Source: Ruegeria sp. HKCCD8929
GTDB lineage: Bacteria; Pseudomonadota; Alphaproteobacteria; Rhodobacterales; Rhodobacteraceae
Assembly: GCF_013031405.1 (NCBI RefSeq)
Contig: NZ_WPZY01000003.1
Coordinates: 399,287-463,286 of the forward strand
DNA: 64,000 nt
Reading direction: 5' to 3'
This document shows, piece after piece, positions 52,584 through 61,611 of the stretch. The notes beneath the pieces were generated by a model. That model had not been told where the DNA came from. It worked only from the letters and a program-made list of their open reading frames with translations, and did not search any database. The position numbers and the translations under genes are program-made. Every line of letters begins with the position of its first letter. The first letter of the stretch is position 1.

Positions 52584-53015
52584 ATGAAGGGCCTGACAAT
52601 CGCGCTCCCCGTTTTCTGCCTGATAGCCGGGATGGCCATGGCACAGGGCGGCGCCCATTTCATCGAAAACTGGGATGCAGACGGGGATGGCAGCGTGACA
52701 CTGGACGAAGCGCGCGAAAAGCGCATGGACGTGTTCTACATGTTCGACGCGGACGAAAACGACCACCTTGATGCCGCGGAATACGACCTGTTTGATGAGA
52801 CCCGCGCCGCTGACATCGCAGCCAATGACATGCCAAAATCGTTCAAGGGTCCGGCCAATGCCTTGAAGCGCGAGTTCAACGATGCGGACGGAGATGGGCT
52901 GGTCAGCAAGGCCGAGTTCCGCGATGGAACCGAGGCCTGGTTCGTCAAGCTGGACCATGACGGCAACGGCGTGGTCACGCTCCGGGACTTTCAGAGGATG
53001 AAAGAGGGCGGCTAA
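52584..53015 (+). CDS. secreted EF-hand protein
   Basis: A 143-residue protein with a signal peptide (residues 1 to about 20, MKGLTIALPVFCLIAGMAMA). Four calcium-loop-like segments follow: DADGDGSVTLDE, DADENDHLDAAE, DADGDGLVSKAE and DHDGNGVVTLRD. The first, third and fourth have good loop ligands; the second is weaker (Glu/Asn at metal positions). It should bind calcium outside the cytosol. Its 3' end overlaps the convergent membrane-protein gene by 4 bp. Confidence 0.9.
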   Translation: MKGLTIALPVFCLIAGMAMAQGGAHFIENWDADGDGSVTLDEAREKRMDVFYMFDADENDHLDAAEYDLFDETRAADIAANDMPKSFKGPANALKREFNDADGDGLVSKAEFRDGTEAWFVKLDHDGNGVVTLRDFQRMKEGG

Positions 53016-53836
53016 GGCGCCCTGCCCCCGCGCGACAGGAACCGGGCGATGACAAAGAACGCGCCCACCAGCAGTGCGGGCAACACCAGGATCTTGAAGA
53101 TGAAGACCGCAAGGATGGCCACGTAGCTGCGCAGCAGGTCATCCGCGCGGTCCGAAACGTTCCTGACGATTTCCTGATACCGCTCCGCCTCTTCCATCGC
53201 ACCGCTCAGGTTCTGCCACCAACCGTCCGGGGTGGAACCTTCGGGCATCGCCCCTTCGGCCTCGGCGCTGATTTCGGCAATGACCGCAGCGTTTTCGTCC
53301 CAGACATCGAGGGTCAGACCGTCAGCGAGAACGCCGGACAGCAGAACCGCCGCCGGCAGCGCCAGCGCCAGAAACAGGCCATACCACACCAGACGCCGGG
53401 ACAGCGCCACGACCACATCGTGCCGCCCGATCCCCCGATCCATCATCCATATGCATAACGCCACGGCCACCATCCCGGCACCGACCGCGCTGACAGGCCC
53501 CATCGCCACCGACAGCACTCCGGTCACGATCATCACGTTGAATACGACGGACGCAATCCGCTCCACCGTGTCGTCTATCGGTTCGAGAAACCGGAATGAC
53601 TGAGCCGAAGCAGAGGCGACCAGCGAGCCCCCGACCTCGACCTCCTGCGCGGCGGACAGAACCGCGTTCAATGTCCTGAGCGAGACGTAGATGCCGGCGC
53701 TGGCAGTGGCCACATCCCCGGCATAGTCGCGAGCGGCCTCGGTCACCGGGTTGGCGCGGTAGAAGACCGTCGCCAAAAGAGCGATCCCCGCGCAAAGTGC
53801 GAGGACCGCCATTCGCACGGGGCGATGCTCAGCCAT
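53012..53836 (-). CDS. multi-pass membrane protein of unknown function
   Basis: A 274-residue protein with four to five hydrophobic helices: AVLALCAGIALLATVFY, VVFNVMIVTGVLSVAMGPVSAVGAGMV, WYGLFLALALPAAVLLSG and SYVAILAVFIFKILVLPALLVGAFFV. A periplasmic-looking region lies between the third and fourth. No family is recognised. Start ATG 53836 overlaps the end of the flavoenzyme gene by 8 bp, so it may be co-transcribed with it. Confidence 0.68.
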   Translation of the reverse strand: MAEHRPVRMAVLALCAGIALLATVFYRANPVTEAARDYAGDVATASAGIYVSLRTLNAVLSAAQEVEVGGSLVASASAQSFRFLEPIDDTVERIASVVFNVMIVTGVLSVAMGPVSAVGAGMVAVALCIWMMDRGIGRHDVVVALSRRLVWYGLFLALALPAAVLLSGVLADGLTLDVWDENAAVIAEISAEAEGAMPEGSTPDGWWQNLSGAMEEAERYQEIVRNVSDRADDLLRSYVAILAVFIFKILVLPALLVGAFFVIARFLSRGGRAP

Positions 53837-56336
53837 CCTTGCGGATGGTTTCGTTCTTGGGATCGTAAGGGCTGTCGCAGGTGACGACAGCATCCCACAG
53901 CTTATCCTGCATCTTGACCTTCAGCTTGGTTCCTTCGGCCGCCAGCTCAGGCTTCACATAACCCATGCCGATGGATTTCTCGAACGCCACCGAGTAACCG
54001 CCCGAGGTCAGACGACCTACGCGCTCGCCTTCCGGCGTGTACAGCGCCTCGCGGCCCCACGGGTCGGCATCGTCCGGACCGTCGATCAGCAGGGTACAGC
54101 ATTTCACGCGGATGCCGGTCTCTTCCAGCTTGGCTTTGCCTTGGAAATCCTTGGACAGATCAACAAAGCGCGGCAGGTCGGCCTCCAGCGGAGTTGCGTC
54201 GCGGCCCAGTTCGGTACCGAAGGCGCGATAGGATTTCTCCTGACGCAGCCAGTTCTGAGCGCGCGCACCGACCAGCTTCATGCCATGCTTCTCACCGGCT
54301 TTTTCCAACAGGTCGAACAGGTAGTTCTGCATCTCGATCGGATGGTGCAGTTCCCAGCCCAACTCACCGGTATAAGCCACGCGGATCGCGTTGACCGGGC
54401 ACATGCCCAGCTCGATCTGACGGGCCGACAGCCATGGGAAGCGTTTATTGGACAGCGCGGTTTCCGGATCGGCGTCCTTGATGACCTCTTTCAGAACGTC
54501 ACGCGATTTGGGTCCCGCGATGGCGAAGACGCCCCACTGGGTGGTCACGTCCTGGATCTCGATATAGCCGAACTCCTCCATCTTGTCCTCGGCAGCCTTG
54601 CGCAGATAGTCGGCGTCGTATTCGGTCCAGGCACCGGCAGAAACGATGTAGTAGTTGTTCTCGCCGTTGCGGACGACGGTGTATTCGGTGCGGGTGGTGC
54701 CGTGCGAGGTCAGCGCGTAGGTCAGGTTGATGCGACCGACCTTGGGCAGCTTGTTGCAGGTGAACCAGTCCAGGAATTGGGTGGCACCGGGGCCTTTGAC
54801 GGCATGCTTGGTGAAGGCCGAGGCGTCGATCAGGCCAACGCCTTCGCGGATCGCTTTGGCCTCTTCGACGGCATATTGCCACCAGCCGCCACGGCGGAAC
54901 GAACGGCTTTCCTTGTCGAAGTTGTCCGACGCGTCCAGCGGGCCGAAGTAGTTCGGGCGTTCCCAGCCGTTGACCCAACCGAACTGTGCGCCACGAGCTT
55001 TCTGACGGTCGTACGCCGGCACGGTACGCAGCGGACGGCATGCCTCACGCTCTTCATCTGGGTGGTGCAGGATGTAGACGTGTTCGTAGCATTCTTCGTT
55101 CTTGCGTGCCGCGAACTCGGTGGTCATCCAATTCGACGAGTAACGCTTGGGGTCCAGCGAGGCCATGTCGATCTCGGCTTCGCCATCGACCATCATCTGC
55201 GCCAGGTAGTAGCCGGTGCCGCCAGCAGCGGTGATCCCGAACGAGAAGCCTTCGGCCAGCCACATGTTGCGCAGGCCCGGTGCCGGGCCAACCAACGGGT
55301 TGCCGTCGGGCGTGTAGCAGATCGGGCCGTTGAAATCGTCTTTCAGGCCGGATTCAGCACAAGACGGGACGCGTTCGGCCATTGCCATGTACTGATCGGC
55401 AATCCGGTCCAGATCCAACGGGAACAGATCCGCGCGAAAGCTGTCCGGCACACCATGTTCAAAGCGCGCAGGCGCGCCGTGTTCATAGATGCCCAGAATC
55501 CAGCCACCGCGTTCTTCGCGTGCATAGGATTCGTTGTCGGCGTCGCGGACAACGGGGTGTTCAGGGTTGCCCGCTTCGCGCCATTTGACCAGCTCGGGGT
55601 CCTTGTCCATGACGATGAAGGTGTGCTCGACCGGGATCGCGGGCATCTTGATGCCCAGCATCTTGGCGGTGCGCTGCGCGTGGTTGCCCGAAGCGGTCAC
55701 GACATGCTCGGCAGTGATCACCACCTGCTCGTCGCTTTCGACCAGATTACCGCCCTTTTCGACCATCTTGGTGCAGGTGACTTCCCAATGGGTGCCGTTC
55801 CAGTGGAAGGCGTCGGCCTGCAGCTTGCGGACGATATCAACACCGCGCTGACGGGCACCCTTGGCCATCGCCTGGGTCACGTCGGCAGGGTTAATATAGC
55901 CGTCCTCGGTGTGGTAGATTGCGCCCTTCAGATCCGAGGTTTCGATCAGCGGCCAGCGTTCCTTGATCTGCTCCGGGGTCAGCCACTCATATGCAACGTC
56001 ACAGGTCTCAGCGGTGGACGCATAAAGCATGTATTCGTCCATACGCTCTTGTGTCTGCGCCATACGCAGGTTGCCCACCACGGCGAAGCCTGCGTTCAAA
56101 CCAGTTTCTTCCTCAAGCGTCTTGTAGAAGTCGACCGAGTATTTGTGGATGTGAGTCGTCGCATAGGACATGTTGAAGAGCGGCAGCAGACCGGCCGCGT
56201 GCCAAGTCGAGCCCGACGTAAGCTCGTCGCGCTCGATCAGCATCACATCGTCCCAGCCCGCCTTGGCCAGATGATAGGCAATCGAGGTACCGACGGCGCC
56301 ACCGCCAACGACCAGTGCTTTGACTTGGGTTTTCAT
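53829..56336 (-). CDS. FAD-dependent oxidoreductase with C-terminal GcvT domain (dimethylglycine/sarcosine dehydrogenase-like)
   Basis: An 835-residue demethylase-type flavoprotein. The N-terminal DAO domain starts VGGGAVGTSIAYHLA; the STWHAAGLLP motif carries the His that holds FAD covalently in this family. The C-terminal half is a GcvT/aminomethyltransferase-like domain (TEYTVVRNGEN, VFAIAGPKSRD, YTGELGWELHHP) that would pass the one-carbon unit to tetrahydrofolate. Start ATG 56336 follows GGAGAGCGGGCTT. Substrate may be dimethylglycine, sarcosine or a related N-methyl amine; a betaine-degradation role is inferred. Confidence 0.88.
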   Translation of the reverse strand: MKTQVKALVVGGGAVGTSIAYHLAKAGWDDVMLIERDELTSGSTWHAAGLLPLFNMSYATTHIHKYSVDFYKTLEEETGLNAGFAVVGNLRMAQTQERMDEYMLYASTAETCDVAYEWLTPEQIKERWPLIETSDLKGAIYHTEDGYINPADVTQAMAKGARQRGVDIVRKLQADAFHWNGTHWEVTCTKMVEKGGNLVESDEQVVITAEHVVTASGNHAQRTAKMLGIKMPAIPVEHTFIVMDKDPELVKWREAGNPEHPVVRDADNESYAREERGGWILGIYEHGAPARFEHGVPDSFRADLFPLDLDRIADQYMAMAERVPSCAESGLKDDFNGPICYTPDGNPLVGPAPGLRNMWLAEGFSFGITAAGGTGYYLAQMMVDGEAEIDMASLDPKRYSSNWMTTEFAARKNEECYEHVYILHHPDEEREACRPLRTVPAYDRQKARGAQFGWVNGWERPNYFGPLDASDNFDKESRSFRRGGWWQYAVEEAKAIREGVGLIDASAFTKHAVKGPGATQFLDWFTCNKLPKVGRINLTYALTSHGTTRTEYTVVRNGENNYYIVSAGAWTEYDADYLRKAAEDKMEEFGYIEIQDVTTQWGVFAIAGPKSRDVLKEVIKDADPETALSNKRFPWLSARQIELGMCPVNAIRVAYTGELGWELHHPIEMQNYLFDLLEKAGEKHGMKLVGARAQNWLRQEKSYRAFGTELGRDATPLEADLPRFVDLSKDFQGKAKLEETGIRVKCCTLLIDGPDDADPWGREALYTPEGERVGRLTSGGYSVAFEKSIGMGYVKPELAAEGTKLKVKMQDKLWDAVVTCDSPYDPKNETIRKDG

Positions 56337-56479
56337 AAGCCCGCTCTCCGGATTGAGTCTGTTTGGCAAGGTTTATGCCCAAGCCCGCCGCGAACCGCCA
56401 AGTCCATCCGACGCAAAAATGTGCAAAACCGACCTTGGCGCCCCGCACCCGCCGATTATGCGGCGGCATTTGGCCGGGA

Positions 56480-56504
56480 ATGCGTATTTGGGGCAAGAAG
56501 AAGC
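56480..56504 (+). repeat. GCGTATTT/AAGAAGAAG repeat, subfamily B, copy 2
   Basis: ATGCGTATTTG...GCAAGAAGAAGC in the 205-bp gap between the two flavoenzyme genes, differing at two positions from the unit at 42387-42411. A small GC stem, CCGCC/GGCGG, lies upstream at about 56449-56467. No other feature is seen in the gap. Confidence 0.6.
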
Positions 56505-56541
56505 AGGGCCCGTGCCCCGGAAGATCGTCGTGGTGCCCGGG

Positions 56542-57945
56542 TCAACCAGGCAGGATTTTACCGGGGTTCATGATGTTGTCGGGATCGAGCGCGGCCTTGA
56601 TCATCGCCATGTACTGCGTGGCGGCCCCAAGCTCTTTTTCCAGATAGGGTTTCTTGCCCTGCCCGATCCCATGCTCACCGGTGCAGGTGCCGTCCATCGA
56701 GATGGCCAGATCGTTGAGCCAGCCGACGAAGGTCTCGGCGTTGGCTACCTCATCGGCATTTTCCATATCGATCAGCAGCAAGGTGTGGAAGTTTCCATCT
56801 CCGACATGGCCCACGATGGGGGCCAGCAGGTTTAGCTCAGCCGCCTTGTCCTGCGCGGCGGTCACGCATTCAGCCAACCGTGAGATCGGGACACAGACAT
56901 CGGTCGAGATGCCGCTGGCGCCGGGGCGCAGTTGCAGCGACGCCCAGTACATGTCGTGGCGCGCCTGCCAGAGCTTGTTGCGCTCCTCGGTCGAGGTGGT
57001 GGCGGCGAAGTCGGTGCCGCCGAATTCCTCGGCAATCTGACCGAAGGTTTCGGCCTGTTCCACCACGCCCGCGTCAGACCCATGGAACTCCAGCAGCAGC
57101 AGGGGCGTTTCGGGAAGGTCGAGTTTGGAATAGGCGTTCGCGGCGCTGACCGAGCGTTCGTCCAGCAGCTCGATCCGGGCCACCGGAATGCCGAATTGGA
57201 TGGTCATCATCACCGCGCGGCAGGCGGCGTCGACTGTTGGGAAGGAGCAGCGGGCCGAACTGATCGCCTCGGGGATGCCCTGAAGGCGGAGGGTTATTTC
57301 GGTGATGATACCCAAAGTGCCCTCGGCCCCGATCAGCAGTCGGGTCAGGTCATAGCCTGCCGAGGATTTCTTGGCCCGTTGCCCGGTGCGGATGATCTGT
57401 CCATCGGGCATGACCGCTTCGAGGCTGAGGATATTGTCCTTCATCGTGCCATAACGCACCGCGTTGGTGCCCGAGGCGCGTGTCGCGGCCATGCCGCCCA
57501 GCGAGGCGTTGGCGCCCGGGTCGATGGGAAAGAACAGGCCCTGATCGCGCAGGTGGATGTTCAGATCCTCACGGGTCACGCCAGGCTGGACTACGCAATC
57601 CAGATCCTCGGCATGCACGGAAAGGATGCGGTTCATCTGAGTGAGATCCATGGAGATCCCACCAGCCGGCGCGTTTACGTGCCCTTCAAGCGACGTGCCG
57701 GTGCCGAACGGGATGACGGGCACTTTGTGGGCCGCGCATGTTTTGACGATCTCCGCGACCTCATCGGTCGAGTGCGGAAACACCACCGCATCGGGCGACT
57801 GGTTCTGAATCCAGGTTGTCGTGTGGCCATGCTGTTCGCGAATCGAGGTGCCGGTTTGCAGCAGGTCGCCGAAGCGCTGTTTCAGAATGCCGACGACCGT
57901 CTCGATACCGGTCTCGTTACGTGGCAATGCGCTGGCCTGAACCAT
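56542..57945 (-). CDS. FAD-linked oxidase (GlcD/D-lactate dehydrogenase-like)
   Basis: A 467-residue 2-hydroxyacid oxidase. The FAD-binding PCMH domain contains VPVIPFGTGTSLEGHVNAPA and GANASLGGMAATRASG; the C-terminal cap has GHVGDGNFHTLLLID and TGEHGIGQGKKPYL, with the His-Gly motif typical of D-lactate/glycolate oxidases. Start ATG 57945 follows GGGGAGGG. Likely substrates are D-lactate, glycolate or 2-hydroxyglutarate. It lies 205 bp upstream of the DMGDH-like gene on the same strand. Confidence 0.92.
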   Translation of the reverse strand: MVQASALPRNETGIETVVGILKQRFGDLLQTGTSIREQHGHTTTWIQNQSPDAVVFPHSTDEVAEIVKTCAAHKVPVIPFGTGTSLEGHVNAPAGGISMDLTQMNRILSVHAEDLDCVVQPGVTREDLNIHLRDQGLFFPIDPGANASLGGMAATRASGTNAVRYGTMKDNILSLEAVMPDGQIIRTGQRAKKSSAGYDLTRLLIGAEGTLGIITEITLRLQGIPEAISSARCSFPTVDAACRAVMMTIQFGIPVARIELLDERSVSAANAYSKLDLPETPLLLLEFHGSDAGVVEQAETFGQIAEEFGGTDFAATTSTEERNKLWQARHDMYWASLQLRPGASGISTDVCVPISRLAECVTAAQDKAAELNLLAPIVGHVGDGNFHTLLLIDMENADEVANAETFVGWLNDLAISMDGTCTGEHGIGQGKKPYLEKELGAATQYMAMIKAALDPDNIMNPGKILPG

Positions 57946-58005
57946 GTCCGTTCCCTCCCCTGACGGACCGGTTGTGCCCCAGCCCGAAGGCCGGGGCAAG
58001 GCCGG

Positions 58006-59799
58006 TCACTCGCCCAGTGCGATGCCTTCACGCCGGGGATCTGCACCGCCGCGTAGGGTGTCGCCGATCTCGATGGCGTGCAGGCCCGAGGTCAGGTCGC
58101 GAGCATTGACCTCATATCCCAGCGCCGTCAGGGCGTCAGCCATGTCGGCAGCCGAGGTACCCTCTTCCACATCATAGGTGCCGAAGCGGTTGACCAGATG
58201 CGGCAGCGCCAGCGCCTGCTGCACATCCATGCCCCAATCCGCCCAGGCAATGATCGACTTGGCCACGTAGCCGATGATCCGGCTGCCCCCGGGCGAGCCG
58301 ATGGCCAGAACCGGCTTGCCGTCCTGCATCACGATGGTCGGGCTCATCGACGAGCGCGGGCGCTTGCCCGGTTCCATCCGGTTGGCGATGGGCACGCCGT
58401 CCGAATGGCTGCGGAACGAGAAATCGGTGAGTTCGTTGTTCAGCAGGAACCCGTTGGTCATCAGCCGTGAGCCGAAACCGTTCTCGATGGTGGTGGTCAT
58501 CGACAGGACGTTGCCCTGCGCGTCCACGATCGAGATATGCGAGGTCGAGGGCAGTTCGATCGATTCGTCATCGGCCCAATTCAAGGCGTGGTCGAACTCG
58601 GGGCTGCCTGCGGACACCTCCGCCAGCGCGGCTTCGGCATTCAGCAGCGCCGCACGCCCGGCCAGATAGTCCGGATCGACCAATCCGCTTGTGGGCACCG
58701 GCACGAAATCGCTGTCGGCCATGTAGCGGCCCCGGTCCGCGAAGGCGAGGCGCGAGGCGTCGCCGATCAACCGCCAGGCTTCGGTGCTGTCGGCCCCCAG
58801 CGCGGCCAGATCGTAACTGTTAAGCGTGCCGAGGATTTGCCCGACGGTCAGCGCGCCCGAGGATGGCGGCCCCATGCCGCAGACCTCAAAGGCACGATAG
58901 GTGGCGCAAACGGGTTCGCGCTCGATCACCTGATAGAGTGCCAGGTCGATCCCGGCCAGAACGCCCGGATTGCCCGGAGCGGACCGCACCGTGTTGACGA
59001 TCCCGGCGGCAATATCGCCGCCATAGAAGCCCGCCGCGCCCTCTTGCGCCAGCACGCGCAGGGTTTCGGCATAGGCCGGGTTTTTCAGCAGATCGCCCTC
59101 GGCCAGCGGCGTGCCGCCGGGCAGGAAATACTCGGCCGTGGCCGGGAAACGGGACAGGCGCTCGGCGTCGCCTTCGACCAGACCCGCCAGACGGGGCGAG
59201 ACCGCGAATCCACCCTCGGCCAACCGGATGCCGTCGGCAAAGAGGCTCGGCCAAGGCGTGCTGCCCCAGCGGCGATGCGCCTCTTCGAGCAGGGCGGGCG
59301 TGCCGGGTGTGCCGACCGAGAGACCACCGACCACGGCATCGAAGAATTTGAGCGGCTCGCCGCTCTCATCTTGGAATAGCGTCGGCGTGGCCGCACGCGG
59401 GGCGGTTTCGCGGGCATCGAGCGTGGTCATCTCTCCCGATGTTGCATCATACCAGACCAGAAACGCGCCGCCGCCAAGGCCCGAGGATTGCGGCTCGACC
59501 AGCCCCAGAACGACCTGCACTGCAACCATCGCATCAGCGGCCGTGCCACCTGCGCGCAGGATATTGGCCCCGGCCTCGACCGCCAGCGGATTGGCGGCAG
59601 CAACCATCCAGTTCTGCGCCTCGACCGGCTGACCGTTGGCCTTGGCCTCTTGCGCCGCCGTCGCTTCGGGCGACAGGGCCTGAACCTGCCCGGTGGCCGC
59701 GGCTTCGGGTGCCACCGCGTCGGCGGTTTCCTGCGCCAAGGCCGGGGCAACCGTGGTCATGGCGGACAAAAGCAGACCTGAAATCAATCCAACGCGCAT
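58006..59799 (-). CDS. ggt: gamma-glutamyltransferase
   Basis: Hydrolyses or transfers the gamma-glutamyl group of glutathione in the periplasm. The 597-residue precursor has a signal peptide (about 20-22 residues, ending near ALA), a large-subunit region with the SGLGGGAFLV segment, and the autoprocessing site with catalytic Thr in LPSTSHISIVD, followed by SMTTTIENGFGS and the small-subunit GSPGGSRIIG motif. Start ATG 59799 follows GGGAGGG. It recycles glutathione amino acids; the nearby GSTs and the DMGDH-like gene are not directly linked. Confidence 0.95.
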   Translation of the reverse strand: MRVGLISGLLLSAMTTVAPALAQETADAVAPEAAATGQVQALSPEATAAQEAKANGQPVEAQNWMVAAANPLAVEAGANILRAGGTAADAMVAVQVVLGLVEPQSSGLGGGAFLVWYDATSGEMTTLDARETAPRAATPTLFQDESGEPLKFFDAVVGGLSVGTPGTPALLEEAHRRWGSTPWPSLFADGIRLAEGGFAVSPRLAGLVEGDAERLSRFPATAEYFLPGGTPLAEGDLLKNPAYAETLRVLAQEGAAGFYGGDIAAGIVNTVRSAPGNPGVLAGIDLALYQVIEREPVCATYRAFEVCGMGPPSSGALTVGQILGTLNSYDLAALGADSTEAWRLIGDASRLAFADRGRYMADSDFVPVPTSGLVDPDYLAGRAALLNAEAALAEVSAGSPEFDHALNWADDESIELPSTSHISIVDAQGNVLSMTTTIENGFGSRLMTNGFLLNNELTDFSFRSHSDGVPIANRMEPGKRPRSSMSPTIVMQDGKPVLAIGSPGGSRIIGYVAKSIIAWADWGMDVQQALALPHLVNRFGTYDVEEGTSAADMADALTALGYEVNARDLTSGLHAIEIGDTLRGGADPRREGIALGE

Positions 59800-59917
59800 T
59801 CTTCCCTCCCAAATTTTTGCTGATAACTCAGGCGATCCTGCCAGCCGAACTCGGGGGTCACAATCAACGGTTGAGCCTTGCAAGCCCACCGGCGGAGTTT
59901 CGCCTTTCCCTCTGAGA

Positions 59918-59950
59918 CGAAAACACCCGGCGCGATGGCCGGGTGTTGAA
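59918..59950 (-). terminator. intrinsic terminator after the D-2-hydroxyacid dehydrogenase gene
   Basis: AACACCCGGC (59922-59931) pairs with GCCGGGTGTT (59938-59947), a perfect 10-bp stem with a 6-nt loop. Read on the minus strand, it directly follows the dehydrogenase stop and is followed by TTTTCGTCT, a fair T-tract. Confidence 0.8.
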
Positions 59951-59951
59951 T

Positions 59952-60938
59952 TTACAACATCGAGGGCACAACCTGATCGGGCGGGCGGTGGCCATCCTCA
60001 AATGTCTTGATGTTGATGATCACCTTTTCGCCCATCTCGATCCGCCCCTCCAGCGTGGCCGAGCCCATATGCGGCAGCAGCACCACATTGGGCAGTTGCC
60101 GCAGCCTGGGGTTCACGTTGATGCCGTGTTCGTACACATCCAGCCCTGCCCCCGCGATCTCGCCCGAGCGGACCATGCGGGTCAGCGCGTTTTCGTCAAT
60201 CACCTCGCCACGGGACGTATTCACGATCACCGCCGACGGTTTCATCAGTTTCAGACGCCGCGCATTCATCAGGTGAAAGGTCGAGGGCGTCGACGGGCAA
60301 TTGACCGAGATCACATCCATCCGCGCCACCATCTGATCGAGACTGTCCCAATAAGTCGCCTCAAGCTCATCCTCGACCTCGGGGCGCAGGCGGCGGCGGT
60401 TGTGGTAATGCACCTGCATGCCAAAGGCCCGGGCCCGGCGGGCAACCGCCTGTCCGATGCGGCCCATGCCCAGAATGCCAAGGCGTCGCCCGCCGATACG
60501 CCCGCCCAGCAGCGCGGTGGGCGCCCAGCCGGTCCACTCGCTTTTCTGCATGATCGACAGCCCCTCGGGGATGCGGCGGGTCACGGCAAGGATCAGCGCC
60601 ATGGTCATGTCCGCCGTGTCGTCGGTCAGAACCCCGGGCGTGTTCGAGATGAGAATGCCCCGCTGCCGCGCGGTGGACACGTCGATATGGTCCACCCCGG
60701 CGCCATAGTTGGCGATCAGCCGTAACTGCTCACCCGCTTGCCCCATCAGACCCGCGTCGATGGTATCCGTCACGGTCGGCACCAGCACATCGGCGGACTT
60801 GACCGCAGCGACCAGTTCGGTGCGCGTCATCGGCGTGTCATCCTCACGCAGCGCGACATCGAAAAGCTCGCTCAACCGCGTTTCCACCGCCTCGGGCAAC
60901 CGTCGCGTAACGACAACACTCAGACGTTCTCTTGCCAC
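59952..60938 (-). CDS. D-isomer-specific 2-hydroxyacid dehydrogenase
   Basis: A 328-residue NAD(P)-dependent enzyme that reduces glyoxylate, hydroxypyruvate or similar acids. The Rossmann motif is LGILGMGRIGQAVARRA; catalytic Arg is in NTSRGEVID, the Glu lies in LDVYEHGINV, and the His is in LLPHMGSAT. GTG at 60938 is preferred because GGGAGA lies 6-11 bp upstream; an ATG eight codons earlier lacks a good site. It is separated from ggt by a terminator. Confidence 0.92.
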   Translation of the reverse strand: MARERLSVVVTRRLPEAVETRLSELFDVALREDDTPMTRTELVAAVKSADVLVPTVTDTIDAGLMGQAGEQLRLIANYGAGVDHIDVSTARQRGILISNTPGVLTDDTADMTMALILAVTRRIPEGLSIMQKSEWTGWAPTALLGGRIGGRRLGILGMGRIGQAVARRARAFGMQVHYHNRRRLRPEVEDELEATYWDSLDQMVARMDVISVNCPSTPSTFHLMNARRLKLMKPSAVIVNTSRGEVIDENALTRMVRSGEIAGAGLDVYEHGINVNPRLRQLPNVVLLPHMGSATLEGRIEMGEKVIINIKTFEDGHRPPDQVVPSML

Positions 60939-61077
60939 TTGAGCTCTCCCACAGCTTTGCATTCAGGCGCGCGCCATGGCATCGTGGCGCAGGATCAGGC
61001 GGGGCACAAGAACCCCAAGCGGAATTGACGCAGCCTTTTTTCCGACCCGGGTCAACAGGCATAAGAGCGGACAGACA

Positions 61078-61599
61078 GTGAGGCAGTCGGTATCGGTGAA
61101 ACGCCAGTGTCTGGCGGCGGTTTCGTTTCTCTTTCTCGTTTTCTGCGTCCAGGCCGCCAGCGCCGAGGCGCAGCGCGGTCAGGTCACCAACCTGCCGTTG
61201 CCGCGCTATGTCTCGATGAAGGCGGCCGAGGGCAATGTGCGCCGGGGCCCGTCCCTGACCCATCGAATCGATTGGGTGTTCAAGCGCCGCGACATGCCGC
61301 TGCAGATCACCGCCGAATACGGCAACTGGCGCAAGGTCCAGGACCGCGACGGCGCCGGCGGGTGGGTGCACTACGCGCTGCTGTCCGGCGTCCGCACCGT
61401 GCTGGTCGAGCAGGACATGCTGCCGGTCTATGCCAGCCCGGATCAGAACGCGCCAATCAACGCGCATTTCGAATTGGGAGTCGTCGCGCGGCTGGGCAAA
61501 TGCAGTCTCGACTGGTGCCGCATATCGGCAGGCGGCTATCGCGGATGGACCCGCAAGAGCAACTTGTGGGGCGTTGACGCCACCGAGTTACGCGACTGA
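61078..61599 (+). CDS. secreted SH3-domain protein
   Basis: A 173-residue protein with an N-terminal signal (basic start, then LAAVSFLFLVFCVQAASA). The mature part contains bacterial SH3-like repeats: YVSMKAAEGNVRRGPSL, GNWRKVQDRDGAGGWVHYALL and a second unit from LPVYASPDQNA through RISAGGYRGWTRKSNLWGV. Such domains bind peptidoglycan or peptides. The start is uncertain: GTG 61078 or GTG 61096. It is convergent with the dehalogenase gene. Confidence 0.82.
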   Translation: MRQSVSVKRQCLAAVSFLFLVFCVQAASAEAQRGQVTNLPLPRYVSMKAAEGNVRRGPSLTHRIDWVFKRRDMPLQITAEYGNWRKVQDRDGAGGWVHYALLSGVRTVLVEQDMLPVYASPDQNAPINAHFELGVVARLGKCSLDWCRISAGGYRGWTRKSNLWGVDATELRD

Positions 61600-61611
61600 T
61601 CGGAACCTGTT

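Noticed and set aside
54141..56573. 810-residue plus-strand reading frame antisense to the GcvT-fused flavoenzyme
   Set aside because: Composition and lack of motifs indicate a shadow; the minus strand encodes the full FAD and GcvT domains.
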